Origin: an uncultured Pelagibacteraceae bacterium
GTDB taxonomy: Bacteria; Pseudomonadota; Alphaproteobacteria; Pelagibacterales; Pelagibacteraceae
DNA length: 64,000 bases
NCBI GenBank assembly: GCA_902534735.1
Contig: CACARD010000005.1
Location: 32,737 to 96,736, forward strand
Reading direction: 5' to 3'
The notes below the pieces were generated by a model. The model saw only the letters and a program-made list of their open reading frames with translations. It ran no database searches and was not told where the DNA came from. Made by a program: the position numbers and the translations under genes. This document shows, in pieces, positions 20,400 through 28,821 of this stretch. How positions within the stretch are numbered: position 1 is the first letter of the stretch; the number at the start of each line of letters is the position of its first letter.

Positions 20400-21372
20400 A
20401 GTTTACCAACTTTGACTTTATATCTGATACTGATTTTTTATCCATTGTTGACATGAAAAAGATATTTTTTTTTAATTTATTCTTGAGTTTTTTTATCTTC
20501 TCTTTTTTTTCCTCTTCATCTATTAAGTCAGTTTTATTTAAAACTACTATTTCTTTTTTTTTAACTAAATCTTTACTGTATTTTGATAATTCTTTTCTGA
20601 CTTGATTGTAAGAAATAAATAAATCATCTTCAGTTATATCTATTAAATGCAGCAAAGTTTTGCACCTTTCTATATGTTTTAAAAATTTTATTCCAAGACC
20701 AGTTCCGGTATGAGCACCCTCAATTAAGCCTGGTATATCTGCTAAAGTAACTTCTTTGTCATCATAACTAGCAACCCCAAGATTTGGATTAATTGTAGTA
20801 AATTTATAGTTTGCTATTTTTGGATTTGCACTCGTCATTGATGCAAGCAAGCTGGATTTCCCAGCATTGGGCAATCCTATGATACCGATATCAGCAATCG
20901 TTTTTAGTTGAAGCCAAATCCAAAATTCCTCTCCTTGACCCCCTTTTGTAAATTTCTTTGGGGCTCTATTGGTTGAGGACTTAAACCTTGTATTTCCAAA
21001 TCCCCCTTTACCTCCGGTTGCTACTAAAAATTCCTCTTTCTGACTTTTAAAATCATAAATAAGTGTTTTATTATCTTCTTCAAATACTTGTGTTCCTAAA
21101 GGTACTTTTAAATATAAATCATCACCACCTTTCCCAGTTTTGTTTTTTCCACTGCCATCCTTTCCTCTTTCAGCTTTGAAGTGTTGTTGATACCTGTAAT
21201 CAATCAAAGTATTAAGATTTCTCTCACTTATAAGAATTACAGATCCTCCTTTGCCTCCATCTCCGCCATCAGGGCCACCAAACTCTACAAATTTTTCCCT
21301 ACGAAAGCTTGGAGATCCTGACCCTCCGTTGCCAGCTTTTACATATATCTTAACTTGATCTAGAAATTTCAT
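20389..21372 (-). CDS. obg: GTPase Obg (CgtA)
   Basis: Ribosome-associated GTPase needed for 50S assembly and growth control, 327 residues. The N-terminal glycine-rich Obg fold covers ~1-158 (SFRREKFVEFGGPDGGDGGKGGSVIL). The GTPase domain has G1 GLPNAGKSSLL, G3 DIPGLIEGAHTGTGLG and G4 LNKTDLID. The C-terminal OCT extension found in some Obg proteins is missing, as is common in alphaproteobacteria. It sits directly downstream of the L21 and L27 genes, the standard arrangement. Confidence 0.96.
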   Translation of the reverse strand: MKFLDQVKIYVKAGNGGSGSPSFRREKFVEFGGPDGGDGGKGGSVILISERNLNTLIDYRYQQHFKAERGKDGSGKNKTGKGGDDLYLKVPLGTQVFEEDNKTLIYDFKSQKEEFLVATGGKGGFGNTRFKSSTNRAPKKFTKGGQGEEFWIWLQLKTIADIGIIGLPNAGKSSLLASMTSANPKIANYKFTTINPNLGVASYDDKEVTLADIPGLIEGAHTGTGLGIKFLKHIERCKTLLHLIDITEDDLFISYNQVRKELSKYSKDLVKKKEIVVLNKTDLIDEEEKKEKIKKLKNKLKKNIFFMSTMDKKSVSDIKSKLVNYVS

Positions 21373-21399
21373 ATAACAACTATGTGAGTGTTGTAACTA

Positions 21400-21654
21400 T
21401 TAATTGGGCTTTACAGAAACGTAAGTTCTATCAGATTTTGATTTTTTAAACTCTACTTTACCTTTAACAACTGAAAAAATCGAATGGTCTTTACCCATGC
21501 CAACATTTTCTCCAGGAAATATTTTAGTTCCCCTTTGTCTTACAATAATGTTGCCAGGCACAACCATCTCGCCGCCATATTTTTTCACACCCAGTCTACG
21601 ACCTGCACTATCTCTTCCGTTTCTTGACGATCCACCTGCTTTTTTCGTTGCCAT
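21400..21654 (-). CDS. rpmA: 50S ribosomal protein L27
   Basis: An 84-residue L27 that starts [28 protein letters not shown], the canonical N-terminus reaching the peptidyl-transferase centre, followed by [27 protein letters not shown]. There is no N-terminal extension of the kind cleaved in Firmicutes. It follows rplU after 10 bases. Confidence 0.97.
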   Translation of the reverse strand: MATKKAGGSSRNGRDSAGRRLGVKKYGGEMVVPGNIIVRQRGTKIFPGENVGMGKDHSIFSVVKGKVEFKKSKSDRTYVSVKPN

Positions 21655-21664
21655 AAATTACTTT

Positions 21665-22066
21665 TTATTTAGCTGCTTCCTTAGTTTCAACTGTTTTTTT
21701 TGATGGTATTTCTTTTCTTTTTTCTGCTTCAGAAATAACTTTACCATCTTTTGAATAGATTTTACTTATTCTTACCATTGTAAATTTTTGTCTATGACCA
21801 TTCTTTCTTCTCGAATTTTGCCTTCTTCTTTTTTTAAAAATAAGAACTGTTCTATTTTTTCCATTTTTTATTAATTCAGCTTCAACTTTAGCTCCACTAA
21901 TAGTTGGCTCTCCTAACTCTAAATTTTTATCATCTCCGTAAGCTAGTATTTCATTAAACTCTATTTTTGAATTTTCTTTTGAATCTTCGAGTTTTTCAAC
22001 TTTAAGAATCTCTCCAGCTTTAACTTTATATTGTTTACCACCTGTTTGAATTACCGCGAATGACAT
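21665..22066 (-). CDS. rplU: 50S ribosomal protein L21
   Basis: L21 of the large subunit, 133 residues. The family core covers residues 1-105: MSFAVIQTGGKQYKVKAGEILKVEKLE at the N-terminus and FKKRRRQNSRRKNGHRQKFTMVRI near the end. A lysine/glutamate-rich tail of ~25 residues extends beyond the usual ~103 residues, as seen in other alphaproteobacteria. First gene of a nine-gene run down to rppH; a strong promoter lies just upstream. Confidence 0.96.
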   Translation of the reverse strand: MSFAVIQTGGKQYKVKAGEILKVEKLEDSKENSKIEFNEILAYGDDKNLELGEPTISGAKVEAELIKNGKNRTVLIFKKRRRQNSRRKNGHRQKFTMVRISKIYSKDGKVISEAEKRKEIPSKKTVETKEAAK

Positions 22067-22092
22067 AGTTAGCCCTAATTTTTATAGGGAGC

Positions 22093-22120
22093 AATATAGT
22101 CCGGGTTGTATTATAGTCAA
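22093..22120 (-). promoter_or_regulatory. promoter of the rplU-rpmA-obg operon
   Basis: Read on the minus strand, TTGACT (22120-22115), a 16-base spacer and TATATT (22098-22093) form a near-consensus sigma70 promoter. Transcription would start near 22086, giving a leader of only about 20 bases before the rplU ATG. A CCCTA/TAGGG inverted repeat (22073-22089) straddles the expected start point, so it is probably only partly transcribed and is more likely DNA-level or incidental. Confidence 0.65.
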
Positions 22121-22130
22121 GTTTAATAAC

Positions 22131-22850
22131 TTAAAAATTATCCTTTAAATCCCGCAATTTTTTGAAATTTTCTAGATCGTTTGACTTAAGAAAAATGTTA
22201 CAATTAAGTTCCTCACCAATCGTCGATGGCATACTAGTTTTGCCTTGTTTAATTTTTTCTTTAATTTCTTTAATTTTGTTTAGTAATTCATTGTTATTGG
22301 AATCTTGTGCTAAACAAAATTCAGAATTCTTTAAAGTATACTCATGTCCACAATAAATTTTTGTATCTTTATCTAAATTTTTTAAAACTCGTAGTGAGTT
22401 GTACATTTGCTCATAACTCCCTTCAAAAATTCTTCCACATCCCAAAGAGAATAAAGTATCTCCTGTAAAAATTAACTTATTTTTAAAAAAATGAAAACAG
22501 ATATGACCTATTGTATGGCCAGGGACATGATATATTTTTGCTTCAAAAATATCTTTCTTCCAAATTTCACCATCACTTAAGCAAATATCAATTTGAGGTA
22601 TTCTGTTTTTATCTCCAACATAACCTACTACTTCTGCATTAAATTTTTTTTTTAATTCCTCATTCCCGCCAACATGGTCATGATGATGATGTGTATTTAA
22701 TATATATTTTAAATTTAATTTATTTTTCTCTAAATAATTTATAATTGGATCTGCTTCACCAGGATCAACAACACAACAATTTCTATTAGCTTCATTAATT
22801 AAAATGTAAGAAAAATTGTCTTCCAGACACTTAATAATTTCTACTTTCAT
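22131..22850 (-). CDS. gloB: hydroxyacylglutathione hydrolase (glyoxalase II)
   Basis: Binuclear-metal beta-lactamase-fold hydrolase that splits S-lactoylglutathione, completing methylglyoxal detoxification. The metal motif THHHHDHVGG, the second histidine in VPGHTIGHICF, GDTLFSLGCGRIFEG and the C-terminal GHEYTLKNSEFCL are all present. It is 239 residues, slightly below the usual ~255. Its start follows the metW stop directly. The three genes metX-metW-gloB form one transcription unit under the riboswitch upstream of metX. Confidence 0.93.
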   Translation of the reverse strand: MKVEIIKCLEDNFSYILINEANRNCCVVDPGEADPIINYLEKNKLNLKYILNTHHHHDHVGGNEELKKKFNAEVVGYVGDKNRIPQIDICLSDGEIWKKDIFEAKIYHVPGHTIGHICFHFFKNKLIFTGDTLFSLGCGRIFEGSYEQMYNSLRVLKNLDKDTKIYCGHEYTLKNSEFCLAQDSNNNELLNKIKEIKEKIKQGKTSMPSTIGEELNCNIFLKSNDLENFKKLRDLKDNF

Positions 22851-23447
22851 TTAATTTTCTATTAAAAATATACCTAAATGAGAGTCAAGATTTTTATAAT
22901 TTAAATTTGATTTATTTATTTCTGAAATTCGACTTTTTTTTAAAGCGATAGACTTAAATATTTTAATATTCTTACTACTGCAAAAATTATAAAAATCTTT
23001 AATTGTGCACATATGTAAATTTGGTGTATTGTACCATTCATGAGGTAAATTTTCTGTTACAGGCATTGTGCCTTTAAACAATAATTGTAGTCTAACTCTC
23101 CAGTAACCAAAATTAGGTATAGTAACAATTACTTTTTTTCCTACTTTTAGTAATTCATTAATTACTAATTCAGGATTAAGGAAAGCTTGTAATGTTTGGC
23201 TTAAAATAACGTAATCAAAAGACGATTTAGGAAATTGTTTTAAATCGCTTTCAGCATTCCCCTCAATTACAGTTAATCCCTTTGATAAACAATTTTGAAC
23301 TTTTTCTTTAGAAATTTCTAATCCACGAATATCTTTAGTTTTGTTTTCTTGTAAAAATTTCATCAAGTCTCCATTGCCACAACCGACATCTAGAACTCTA
23401 GTATTTTCCTCTATCAAATTAGATATAATGTTAAATTCTTCTTTCAT
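22851..23447 (-). CDS. metW: methionine biosynthesis protein MetW
   Basis: A 198-residue SAM-methyltransferase-fold protein: motif [17 protein letters not shown], then IRGLEIS, and the MetW-specific segment [39 protein letters not shown]. MetW pairs with MetX in many proteobacteria and is needed for methionine synthesis from acetyl- or succinyl-homoserine. Here it overlaps the 3' end of metX by 17 bases, supporting a functional pair. Confidence 0.94.
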   Translation of the reverse strand: MKEEFNIISNLIEENTRVLDVGCGNGDLMKFLQENKTKDIRGLEISKEKVQNCLSKGLTVIEGNAESDLKQFPKSSFDYVILSQTLQAFLNPELVINELLKVGKKVIVTIPNFGYWRVRLQLLFKGTMPVTENLPHEWYNTPNLHMCTIKDFYNFCSSKNIKIFKSIALKKSRISEINKSNLNYKNLDSHLGIFLIEN

Positions 23448-24564
23448 TTATAACTTTGTAGGTTGAATTAATATAATCGCCAAGTGTCTTTAGGAAACTT
23501 GGAACATCAAGCAAAAAAGAGTCATGCCCCTTATCAGATTCTATTTCAACAAATCCGACATCTGCACCAATAGAATTTAGTGCCATAACTATTTCTCTAT
23601 TCTCCGATGTTGGATACAACCAATCTGATGTAAATGATATTACGAAAAATTTTGTTTTAGTTTTTTTGAATGCATCAGATAAATTTCCTTTGTGCTGTTT
23701 GGATAAGTCAAAATAATCCATTGCACGAGTTATATATAGATAACTATTAGCATCAAATCTATCAACAAATACAGATCCTTGGTATCTAAGATAACTCTCA
23801 ATTTGAAAATCTGCCTCAAATCCATATCTTAGGCTATCCCTATCTTGCAATTTTCTTCCAAATTTTTCCTGCAATCCTTTTTCAGAAAGATAAGTAATAT
23901 GTGCTGCCATTCTTGCTACTGCTAAACCTTTGTCAGGATTTAATTTGTAATTACTATAAAATCCATTTTCCCACTTACTGTCAGCCATAATTGCTTGTCT
24001 TCCTAATTCATTAAAAGCTATGTTTTGTGCTGAGTGACTAGATGTGCAAGCAATCGGTATTGCGAGTTTTGCTTTATCTGGAAAATTGGAAACAAATTGT
24101 AGCACTTGCATTCCACCCATTGAACCACCTACTACAGCAAAAAGTTTTTCAATTTCTAAATATTTAATTAGCTCATATTGAGCGTTAACCATGTCGTTAA
24201 TAGTTATAATTGGAAAATCAGTTCCTATTTGTTTACCAGTAGTCTCATTTATTGTGCTAGGTCCGTAAGATCCCATGCAGCCTCCAATAACGTTTGCACA
24301 AATCACAAAAAATTTATTTGTATCAATTGGCTTATTTTCTCCAACAACATAACTCCACCAACCATCTTTATTAGTTATTGGGTTTTTTCCAGAAACATAT
24401 TGATCTCCAGTCAAAGCATGGAAAACTAATATTGCATTACTTTTTTCACTGTTTAATTCCCCATATGTCTCATATGCTATTGGAAAGTTATTAATTTCCT
24501 TACCACAATCCAATTTAAGGGGATTTGATATAATTATTTTTTTTGTATCAATATTCTTATTCAT
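23431..24564 (-). CDS. metX: homoserine O-acyltransferase
   Basis: Alpha/beta-hydrolase that acylates homoserine, committing it to methionine synthesis; 377 residues. The nucleophile is in [10 protein letters not shown] (S148), the acid in FTSDWLYPT and the histidine in [27 protein letters not shown] and the [23 protein letters not shown] block are family-typical. Whether the acyl donor is acetyl- or succinyl-CoA cannot be decided from the sequence; many MetW-linked MetX proteins use succinyl-CoA. Expression is very likely controlled by the SAM-II-type riboswitch in its leader. Confidence 0.94.
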   Translation of the reverse strand: MNKNIDTKKIIISNPLKLDCGKEINNFPIAYETYGELNSEKSNAILVFHALTGDQYVSGKNPITNKDGWWSYVVGENKPIDTNKFFVICANVIGGCMGSYGPSTINETTGKQIGTDFPIITINDMVNAQYELIKYLEIEKLFAVVGGSMGGMQVLQFVSNFPDKAKLAIPIACTSSHSAQNIAFNELGRQAIMADSKWENGFYSNYKLNPDKGLAVARMAAHITYLSEKGLQEKFGRKLQDRDSLRYGFEADFQIESYLRYQGSVFVDRFDANSYLYITRAMDYFDLSKQHKGNLSDAFKKTKTKFFVISFTSDWLYPTSENREIVMALNSIGADVGFVEIESDKGHDSFLLDVPSFLKTLGDYINSTYKVINERRI

Positions 24565-24598
24565 AATAATTGTACTGATTGAATTGTGAGAAAAAAAA

Positions 24599-24651
24599 CA
24601 TTTTAGCGGTTTTTTTATAGCGCTCGCAATTCAGTATAAATCAGCGCATGC
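24599..24651 (-). ncRNA. SAM-II-type riboswitch in the metX leader
   Basis: On the minus strand the leader contains GCGCTGATTTA, then AATTGCGAGCGC, then a 12-base linker, then GCTAAAA. These are the conserved blocks of the SAM-II (metA motif) aptamer in the right order and spacing. GCGCT and AGCGC form the P1 stem, and GCTAAAA is the conserved 3' strand of the pseudoknot. SAM-II elements are known in front of alphaproteobacterial methionine genes. The usual 3' GGG that doubles as a Shine-Dalgarno is absent here; the aptamer is followed by TG and eight T residues, 34 bases before the ATG. Confidence 0.88.
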
Positions 24652-24653
24652 AG

Positions 24654-24682
24654 GTTTTACTTCAAAGGAATTTATATGTCAA
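24654..24682 (-). promoter_or_regulatory. metX promoter
   Basis: A perfect -35 TTGACA (24682-24677 on the minus strand), a 17-base spacer and TAAAAC as -10 (24659-24654). The predicted start at about 24647-24650 coincides with the first base of the riboswitch P1 stem, so the aptamer would be at the extreme 5' end of the transcript. This agreement supports both calls. Confidence 0.65.
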
Positions 24683-24744
24683 ATATTGCTCAATTAATTA
24701 TTGTTTTATCTAGTTAAAAGACTATTTATAGTGAAATATTTACT

Positions 24745-25827
24745 ATGACAGCGCTAAGATTTAAAAAGATAAAATTACAGAGTTACAAACCAGGAAAATC
24801 CTTATTGGCTGGTAATAAAAATATTATTAAGTTATCTGCAAATGAATCTGCTTTAGGTGTCAGTAAAAACGTTGAAAAAATTGTTAAGTCTAAATTTGAT
24901 ATATCAAAATATCCAGACAGTAAATTTTCGGAATTAACACAAAAAATATCAAAGAAGTATGGTTGTGATAAATCCAAGATAATTTGTGGCTCTGGTTCTG
25001 ACGAAGTAATTCAAATGCTTTGTCAATTGTTCCTTAGAGAAAATGATGAAGTTGTTGTTCCTCAGTACAGTTTCCTCATGTATAGGATATATTCCAAAAT
25101 CGTTGGAGCAAATGTAAAATTAGCTAAAGAAATTAATTTTAAAGTTTCAGTTAAAGAAATTCTTAAAAAGACATCAAAAAAAACAAAAATTGTTTTTATT
25201 GCAAATCCAAATAATCCAACAGGAACTTATTTAACAAAAAACGAGCTATTAGACTTAAGGAGAAGATTAAATAAAAATATTTTATTGGTTGTTGATGATG
25301 CATATTTTGAATATATGAAGAATAAAGATTACAAATCTGGAATTGAGTTATTTAAAAACTCTAAAAATGTATTTATTTTAAGAACATTTTCAAAAATCTA
25401 TGGTCTAGCTTCATTAAGGATAGGCTGGGGATACGGTGATAAATCTATAATTAAAGAATTATATAAAATTAAACCACCTTTTAACGTAAATAAATTTGCT
25501 CAAATTTGTGCTGTTGAATCACTTAAAGACAATAAATTTGTTAAAAAGTCAGTAATACATAATCTTAAATGGTGCAAAAAAATTAAAAATGAGATGTTAA
25601 AATATAATATTGGTACAAACAAAATATCTGGTAATTTCTTTTTATTAGATTTCAAAAAAGCAAAATTTACCGCAGACATAACTTTAAAAAAATTACAGAA
25701 ATATGGAATTATACTAAGAGAAATGAATTCATATGGCATAAAAAATTGTTTAAGACTTACAATTGGTAACACAAAAGAAAACCAAATATTCCTTAAAAGA
25801 ATGAATACTATTTTTAAAAATGTTTAA
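24745..25827 (+). CDS. hisC: histidinol-phosphate / aromatic aminotransferase
   Basis: PLP-dependent fold-type I aminotransferase, 360 residues. It shows KLSANESALGVS near the N-terminus, CGSGSDEVIQMLCQLF, FIANPNNPTGTYL, DDAYFEYM and the PLP lysine region RTFSKIYGLASLRIGWGYG. HisC-family enzymes handle histidinol phosphate and often also aromatic amino acids. The overlapping downstream tyrA suggests an aromatic role alongside or instead of histidine synthesis. It diverges from metX across the 180-base regulatory gap; no clear promoter of its own was identified. Confidence 0.92.
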   Translation: MTALRFKKIKLQSYKPGKSLLAGNKNIIKLSANESALGVSKNVEKIVKSKFDISKYPDSKFSELTQKISKKYGCDKSKIICGSGSDEVIQMLCQLFLRENDEVVVPQYSFLMYRIYSKIVGANVKLAKEINFKVSVKEILKKTSKKTKIVFIANPNNPTGTYLTKNELLDLRRRLNKNILLVVDDAYFEYMKNKDYKSGIELFKNSKNVFILRTFSKIYGLASLRIGWGYGDKSIIKELYKIKPPFNVNKFAQICAVESLKDNKFVKKSVIHNLKWCKKIKNEMLKYNIGTNKISGNFFLLDFKKAKFTADITLKKLQKYGIILREMNSYGIKNCLRLTIGNTKENQIFLKRMNTIFKNV

Positions 25828-26713
25828 TAATATTCTTATTATTGGTTGCGGATTGATAGGCTCGTCAATATTAAAGGCGTCAATACAAAAAAAAATTTCT
25901 AAAAATTTTTTTGTATTTGAAAAATCAAAAAAATATAAATCTATTATTAAAAAATTTAACAAAAAAATTAAATTTTTAACAAGGTTAGATAAAAATTTAA
26001 AACAAATTGATCTTGTGATTTTAAGTACTCCTATGAGTGAATATCCTAAATTTTTTTCGTCATTAAATAAAAATCTCAATCATAATTCAATTGTAACTGA
26101 CGTTGGTTCAACAAAAAAAAATCTAATTTCTTTAAAAAAAAAAAAATTATCAAAAAATCTTGATTGGGTGATGAGTCATCCTATCTCAGGATCTGAAGTT
26201 AGTGGGCCCGAATATGGTAATGCTAATTTGTTCAAAAACAAGTGGTGCATAATAATAAAAGATAAAAATGATCTAAAACAAAAAAAAGTAGAGAAATTTT
26301 GGAAATCTTTAGGATCTAAAATAATTATTATGAACCCTGATGATCATGATAAAATTTTTTCAGTCACTAGCCATCTACCTCACTTGATTGCTTACAATTT
26401 AATAAAAACTGCTCAGGATTTTCAGAAAAAAAAGAATAAAAATTTGATTAAATTTAGTGCTGGTGGATTAAGAGATTTCTCAAGAATTGCTGCATCCAAC
26501 GAAATAATGTGGAGAGATATATTTTTCGAGAATAAAACTAATATGATTGAAGCAATAAATCTTTTTATGAAAAATTTAAAAGATTTTAAGAAGAATATAA
26601 GCAAGAAAGAAAATTCAAAGATAATAAAAAAATTAATCAATTCTAAAGTAGTAAGAAAACAAATAATTTCTCAAAAACAAGATATATCTAAACCTGATTT
26701 TGGTCGAGAATAA
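25820..26713 (+). CDS. tyrA: prephenate / cyclohexadienyl dehydrogenase
   Basis: NAD(P)-dependent oxidative decarboxylase of tyrosine synthesis, 297 residues. The N-terminal Rossmann motif is IIGCGLIGSSILKA. The family catalytic region MSHPISGSEVSGPEYGNANLF and the later VTSHLPHLIAYNL and GGLRDFSRIAASNEIMWRDIF blocks are clear. No chorismate mutase or ACT domain is fused. It overlaps hisC by 8 bases and ends 1 base from the convergent NlpC/P60 gene. The coding region contains a run of 13 A residues (26134-26146) encoding lysines. Confidence 0.93.
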   Translation: MFNNILIIGCGLIGSSILKASIQKKISKNFFVFEKSKKYKSIIKKFNKKIKFLTRLDKNLKQIDLVILSTPMSEYPKFFSSLNKNLNHNSIVTDVGSTKKNLISLKKKKLSKNLDWVMSHPISGSEVSGPEYGNANLFKNKWCIIIKDKNDLKQKKVEKFWKSLGSKIIIMNPDDHDKIFSVTSHLPHLIAYNLIKTAQDFQKKKNKNLIKFSAGGLRDFSRIAASNEIMWRDIFFENKTNMIEAINLFMKNLKDFKKNISKKENSKIIKKLINSKVVRKQIISQKQDISKPDFGRE

Positions 26714-26714
26714 T

Positions 26715-27461
26715 TCAGATCCTTGTTACTTTCTTTACATCTAATTTCGCAGTTTCTTTAATTAGTTTTATCGTTTTTTTAATTGGCATTATGATCACTC
26801 TTTTTTTTGGACCATAAGCGTGAATAAGATCATTTGTATTGATGCATATAGCAACATGTCCTTTCCAAAAAATAATATCACCTTTTTTAAATTTTTTTTT
26901 GGATTCCACACCTTTTTTTAATTTAACTTGATCAATCGTATCTCTTGGAAAAAAATTATTATTAAATTTATAAAATATTTGTAATAGAGCTGAACAATCA
27001 ATTCCTTCGAATGTTTTTCCACCCCATTTATATTTACAATTTAGAAAACTCTTAAATATTTTTACAAAATCAGTATTTTTTTTTTGAATTGGAAATATAT
27101 CTTTTGACCTTAGCCATTTATCTTTTTTATACATAATGAAATTTTGATTTCTTTTTAAAATTTGTATTTTGCTCGTAAATGGTAAAAACTTATTTGATTT
27201 TTCTCTTTTATTACCCAAATAAATTCTAGCCTTTAAAATTCCAACTTTGTGAGTTGGATTGAATTTTTTATAGCTATCAACTTTTTTTATAAAGCCTGAA
27301 TATTTGTCATATGAAGTCTTTATTTTAAAATAATTTTTTTTTTTACTAATTATTTTAAAACTCTCACCGTAGATAAGTTGAGAGCTAATATTAGAGTTCT
27401 TCTTTGGTTCCTCTAATATATCAACAAAAGGTTCTTTTAAAAAAAAACTATTTTGCACCAA
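26715..27461 (-). CDS. SH3-NlpC/P60 family cysteine peptidase
   Basis: A 248-residue protein with an N-terminal SH3-like part (~1-120) and a C-terminal NlpC/P60 domain. The catalytic cysteine is C156 in FEGIDCSALLQIF, the histidine in WKGHVAICINTNDLIHAYG. No signal peptide or lipobox is seen, so it is probably cytosolic, resembling YkfC-type peptidases that cut cell-wall peptides between D-Glu and the diamino acid. It overlaps the 3' end of the AmpG-like permease gene by 14 bases, which fits processing of imported muropeptides. The precise substrate is inferred. Confidence 0.82.
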   Translation of the reverse strand: MVQNSFFLKEPFVDILEEPKKNSNISSQLIYGESFKIISKKKNYFKIKTSYDKYSGFIKKVDSYKKFNPTHKVGILKARIYLGNKREKSNKFLPFTSKIQILKRNQNFIMYKKDKWLRSKDIFPIQKKNTDFVKIFKSFLNCKYKWGGKTFEGIDCSALLQIFYKFNNNFFPRDTIDQVKLKKGVESKKKFKKGDIIFWKGHVAICINTNDLIHAYGPKKRVIIMPIKKTIKLIKETAKLDVKKVTRI

Positions 27462-28821
27462 TTTTAATTTTATTCCTTATAAACCATAAACAAATTAAAG
27501 ACGGGATAACCATTAAAGTGGTAATTATAAAAAAGGTTCCCCAGTCTCCATTTAGCCAATCAACTAAAGCACCGGATGAAGAAGCAAGGGTCGTTCTTCC
27601 TGCAGTTCCAATTGAAGCTAGAAGTGCATACTGTGTAGCGGTATAAGTCCTATCCACTAAAAGAGAGATAAAGGCTACAAAAGCAACAGTTGCAAATGCT
27701 GCAGATATATCATCAGCGATAACCGCTAAAGCAAACAACCACTCAGATTTTCCTGACCACGCGAGAGCAGCAAATAATAAATTTGTTGCTGCCATAAATC
27801 CACCGGCAACAAACATTGTTTTTATTGTGCCAGCTCTCATAGCAAATATTCCACCTAATAATGTAAATACAACTGTCGTTATCCAGCCTAGAGTTTTAGA
27901 GTATATCGCTATTTCACCTTTTGAAAATCCAACCTCTTTATAAAAAACTATAGACATTCTTCCAAGAAAGGCCTCTCCAATTTTAAAAAGGAAGACAAAG
28001 CCAAGGATTCCAACTGCAATTGAGAAACCATTTTTTTTGAAGAAAGTAATTATTGGACCTCCTATTGTACCAGTAATATAAGCAACAAATTTTGTTATTA
28101 CATTATTTGATCCAAGTTTTGATTGTATTATTTCATCTGTTTCTTTTTGTTTGTTTTGCCTATCTGTTGTTATAGGCTCGTGTATAAACATTAAACCTAT
28201 ATTCATCAGGATTACTACAACGCCAAGAACTAAAAAAGTAGTTTGCCAGTAATCTTCAATTCCAATGTTTTGAAAAAATTCGGCAGTAAACAATGCTATA
28301 ACACCACCTAACTTATATCCGGTCCACCATCCAACTACAGCCATAGCAGCACCTGCTGCCATAGATTTTCCTTCATCAGCATTAATTTGTTCGATTCTCA
28401 ACGCATCAACTGTAATATCTTGTGTAGCCGAAGCAATTGCTATAACTAATCCAACACTAATTAGTAACGCCAAATTTTCTGTAGGGTTAATAAAAGTCCA
28501 AACAATTAAACTAAATAAAATTATAATTTGCATAAGGACAATCCAGCCTCGTCGATGCCCTAATCTTTTTGTTAAAAATGGAATTTGTATTCTATCAATT
28601 ATTGGTGCCCACAAATAATTAAAGGCGTACACTCCAAATATTAAACCTGCCCATCCAATAGTTGATCTACTTAAACCTTCTTCTTTTAGCCAAAGGCTTA
28701 AACTGCTGGCAATTAAAACCCAAGGAAATCCACTAATTGCACCAAGAAGTAATATTCTTAGCATTCGAATATCCTTGTAAACTAAAATAGACTCCGACCA
28801 GGTTTGTTTTTTTTCAAACAT
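27448..28821 (-). CDS. ampG: AmpG-like muropeptide permease (MFS)
   Basis: A major-facilitator permease with about 12-14 hydrophobic segments. The N-terminus ILLLGAISGFPWVLIASSLSLWLKEEGLSRSTIGW, the cytoplasmic loop RLGHRRGWIVLMQ and SATQDITVDALRIE match AmpG, which imports GlcNAc-anhydroMurNAc peptides. The ORF track extends it to 28911, but that N-terminus overlaps trkH and is not hydrophobic in the right way. I place the start at ATG 28821 (MFEKKQTW), which overlaps the trkH stop as TAATG. About 457 residues. Confidence 0.87.
   Translation of the reverse strand: MFEKKQTWSESILVYKDIRMLRILLLGAISGFPWVLIASSLSLWLKEEGLSRSTIGWAGLIFGVYAFNYLWAPIIDRIQIPFLTKRLGHRRGWIVLMQIIILFSLIVWTFINPTENLALLISVGLVIAIASATQDITVDALRIEQINADEGKSMAAGAAMAVVGWWTGYKLGGVIALFTAEFFQNIGIEDYWQTTFLVLGVVVILMNIGLMFIHEPITTDRQNKQKETDEIIQSKLGSNNVITKFVAYITGTIGGPIITFFKKNGFSIAVGILGFVFLFKIGEAFLGRMSIVFYKEVGFSKGEIAIYSKTLGWITTVVFTLLGGIFAMRAGTIKTMFVAGGFMAATNLLFAALAWSGKSEWLFALAVIADDISAAFATVAFVAFISLLVDRTYTATQYALLASIGTAGRTTLASSSGALVDWLNGDWGTFFIITTLMVIPSLICLWFIRNKIKIGAK

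Noticed and set aside
22073-22089. CCCTA/TAGGG hairpin as an L21-type autoregulatory leader
   Set aside because: The strong promoter predicts transcription starting inside the repeat, so the hairpin would not be fully present in the mRNA.
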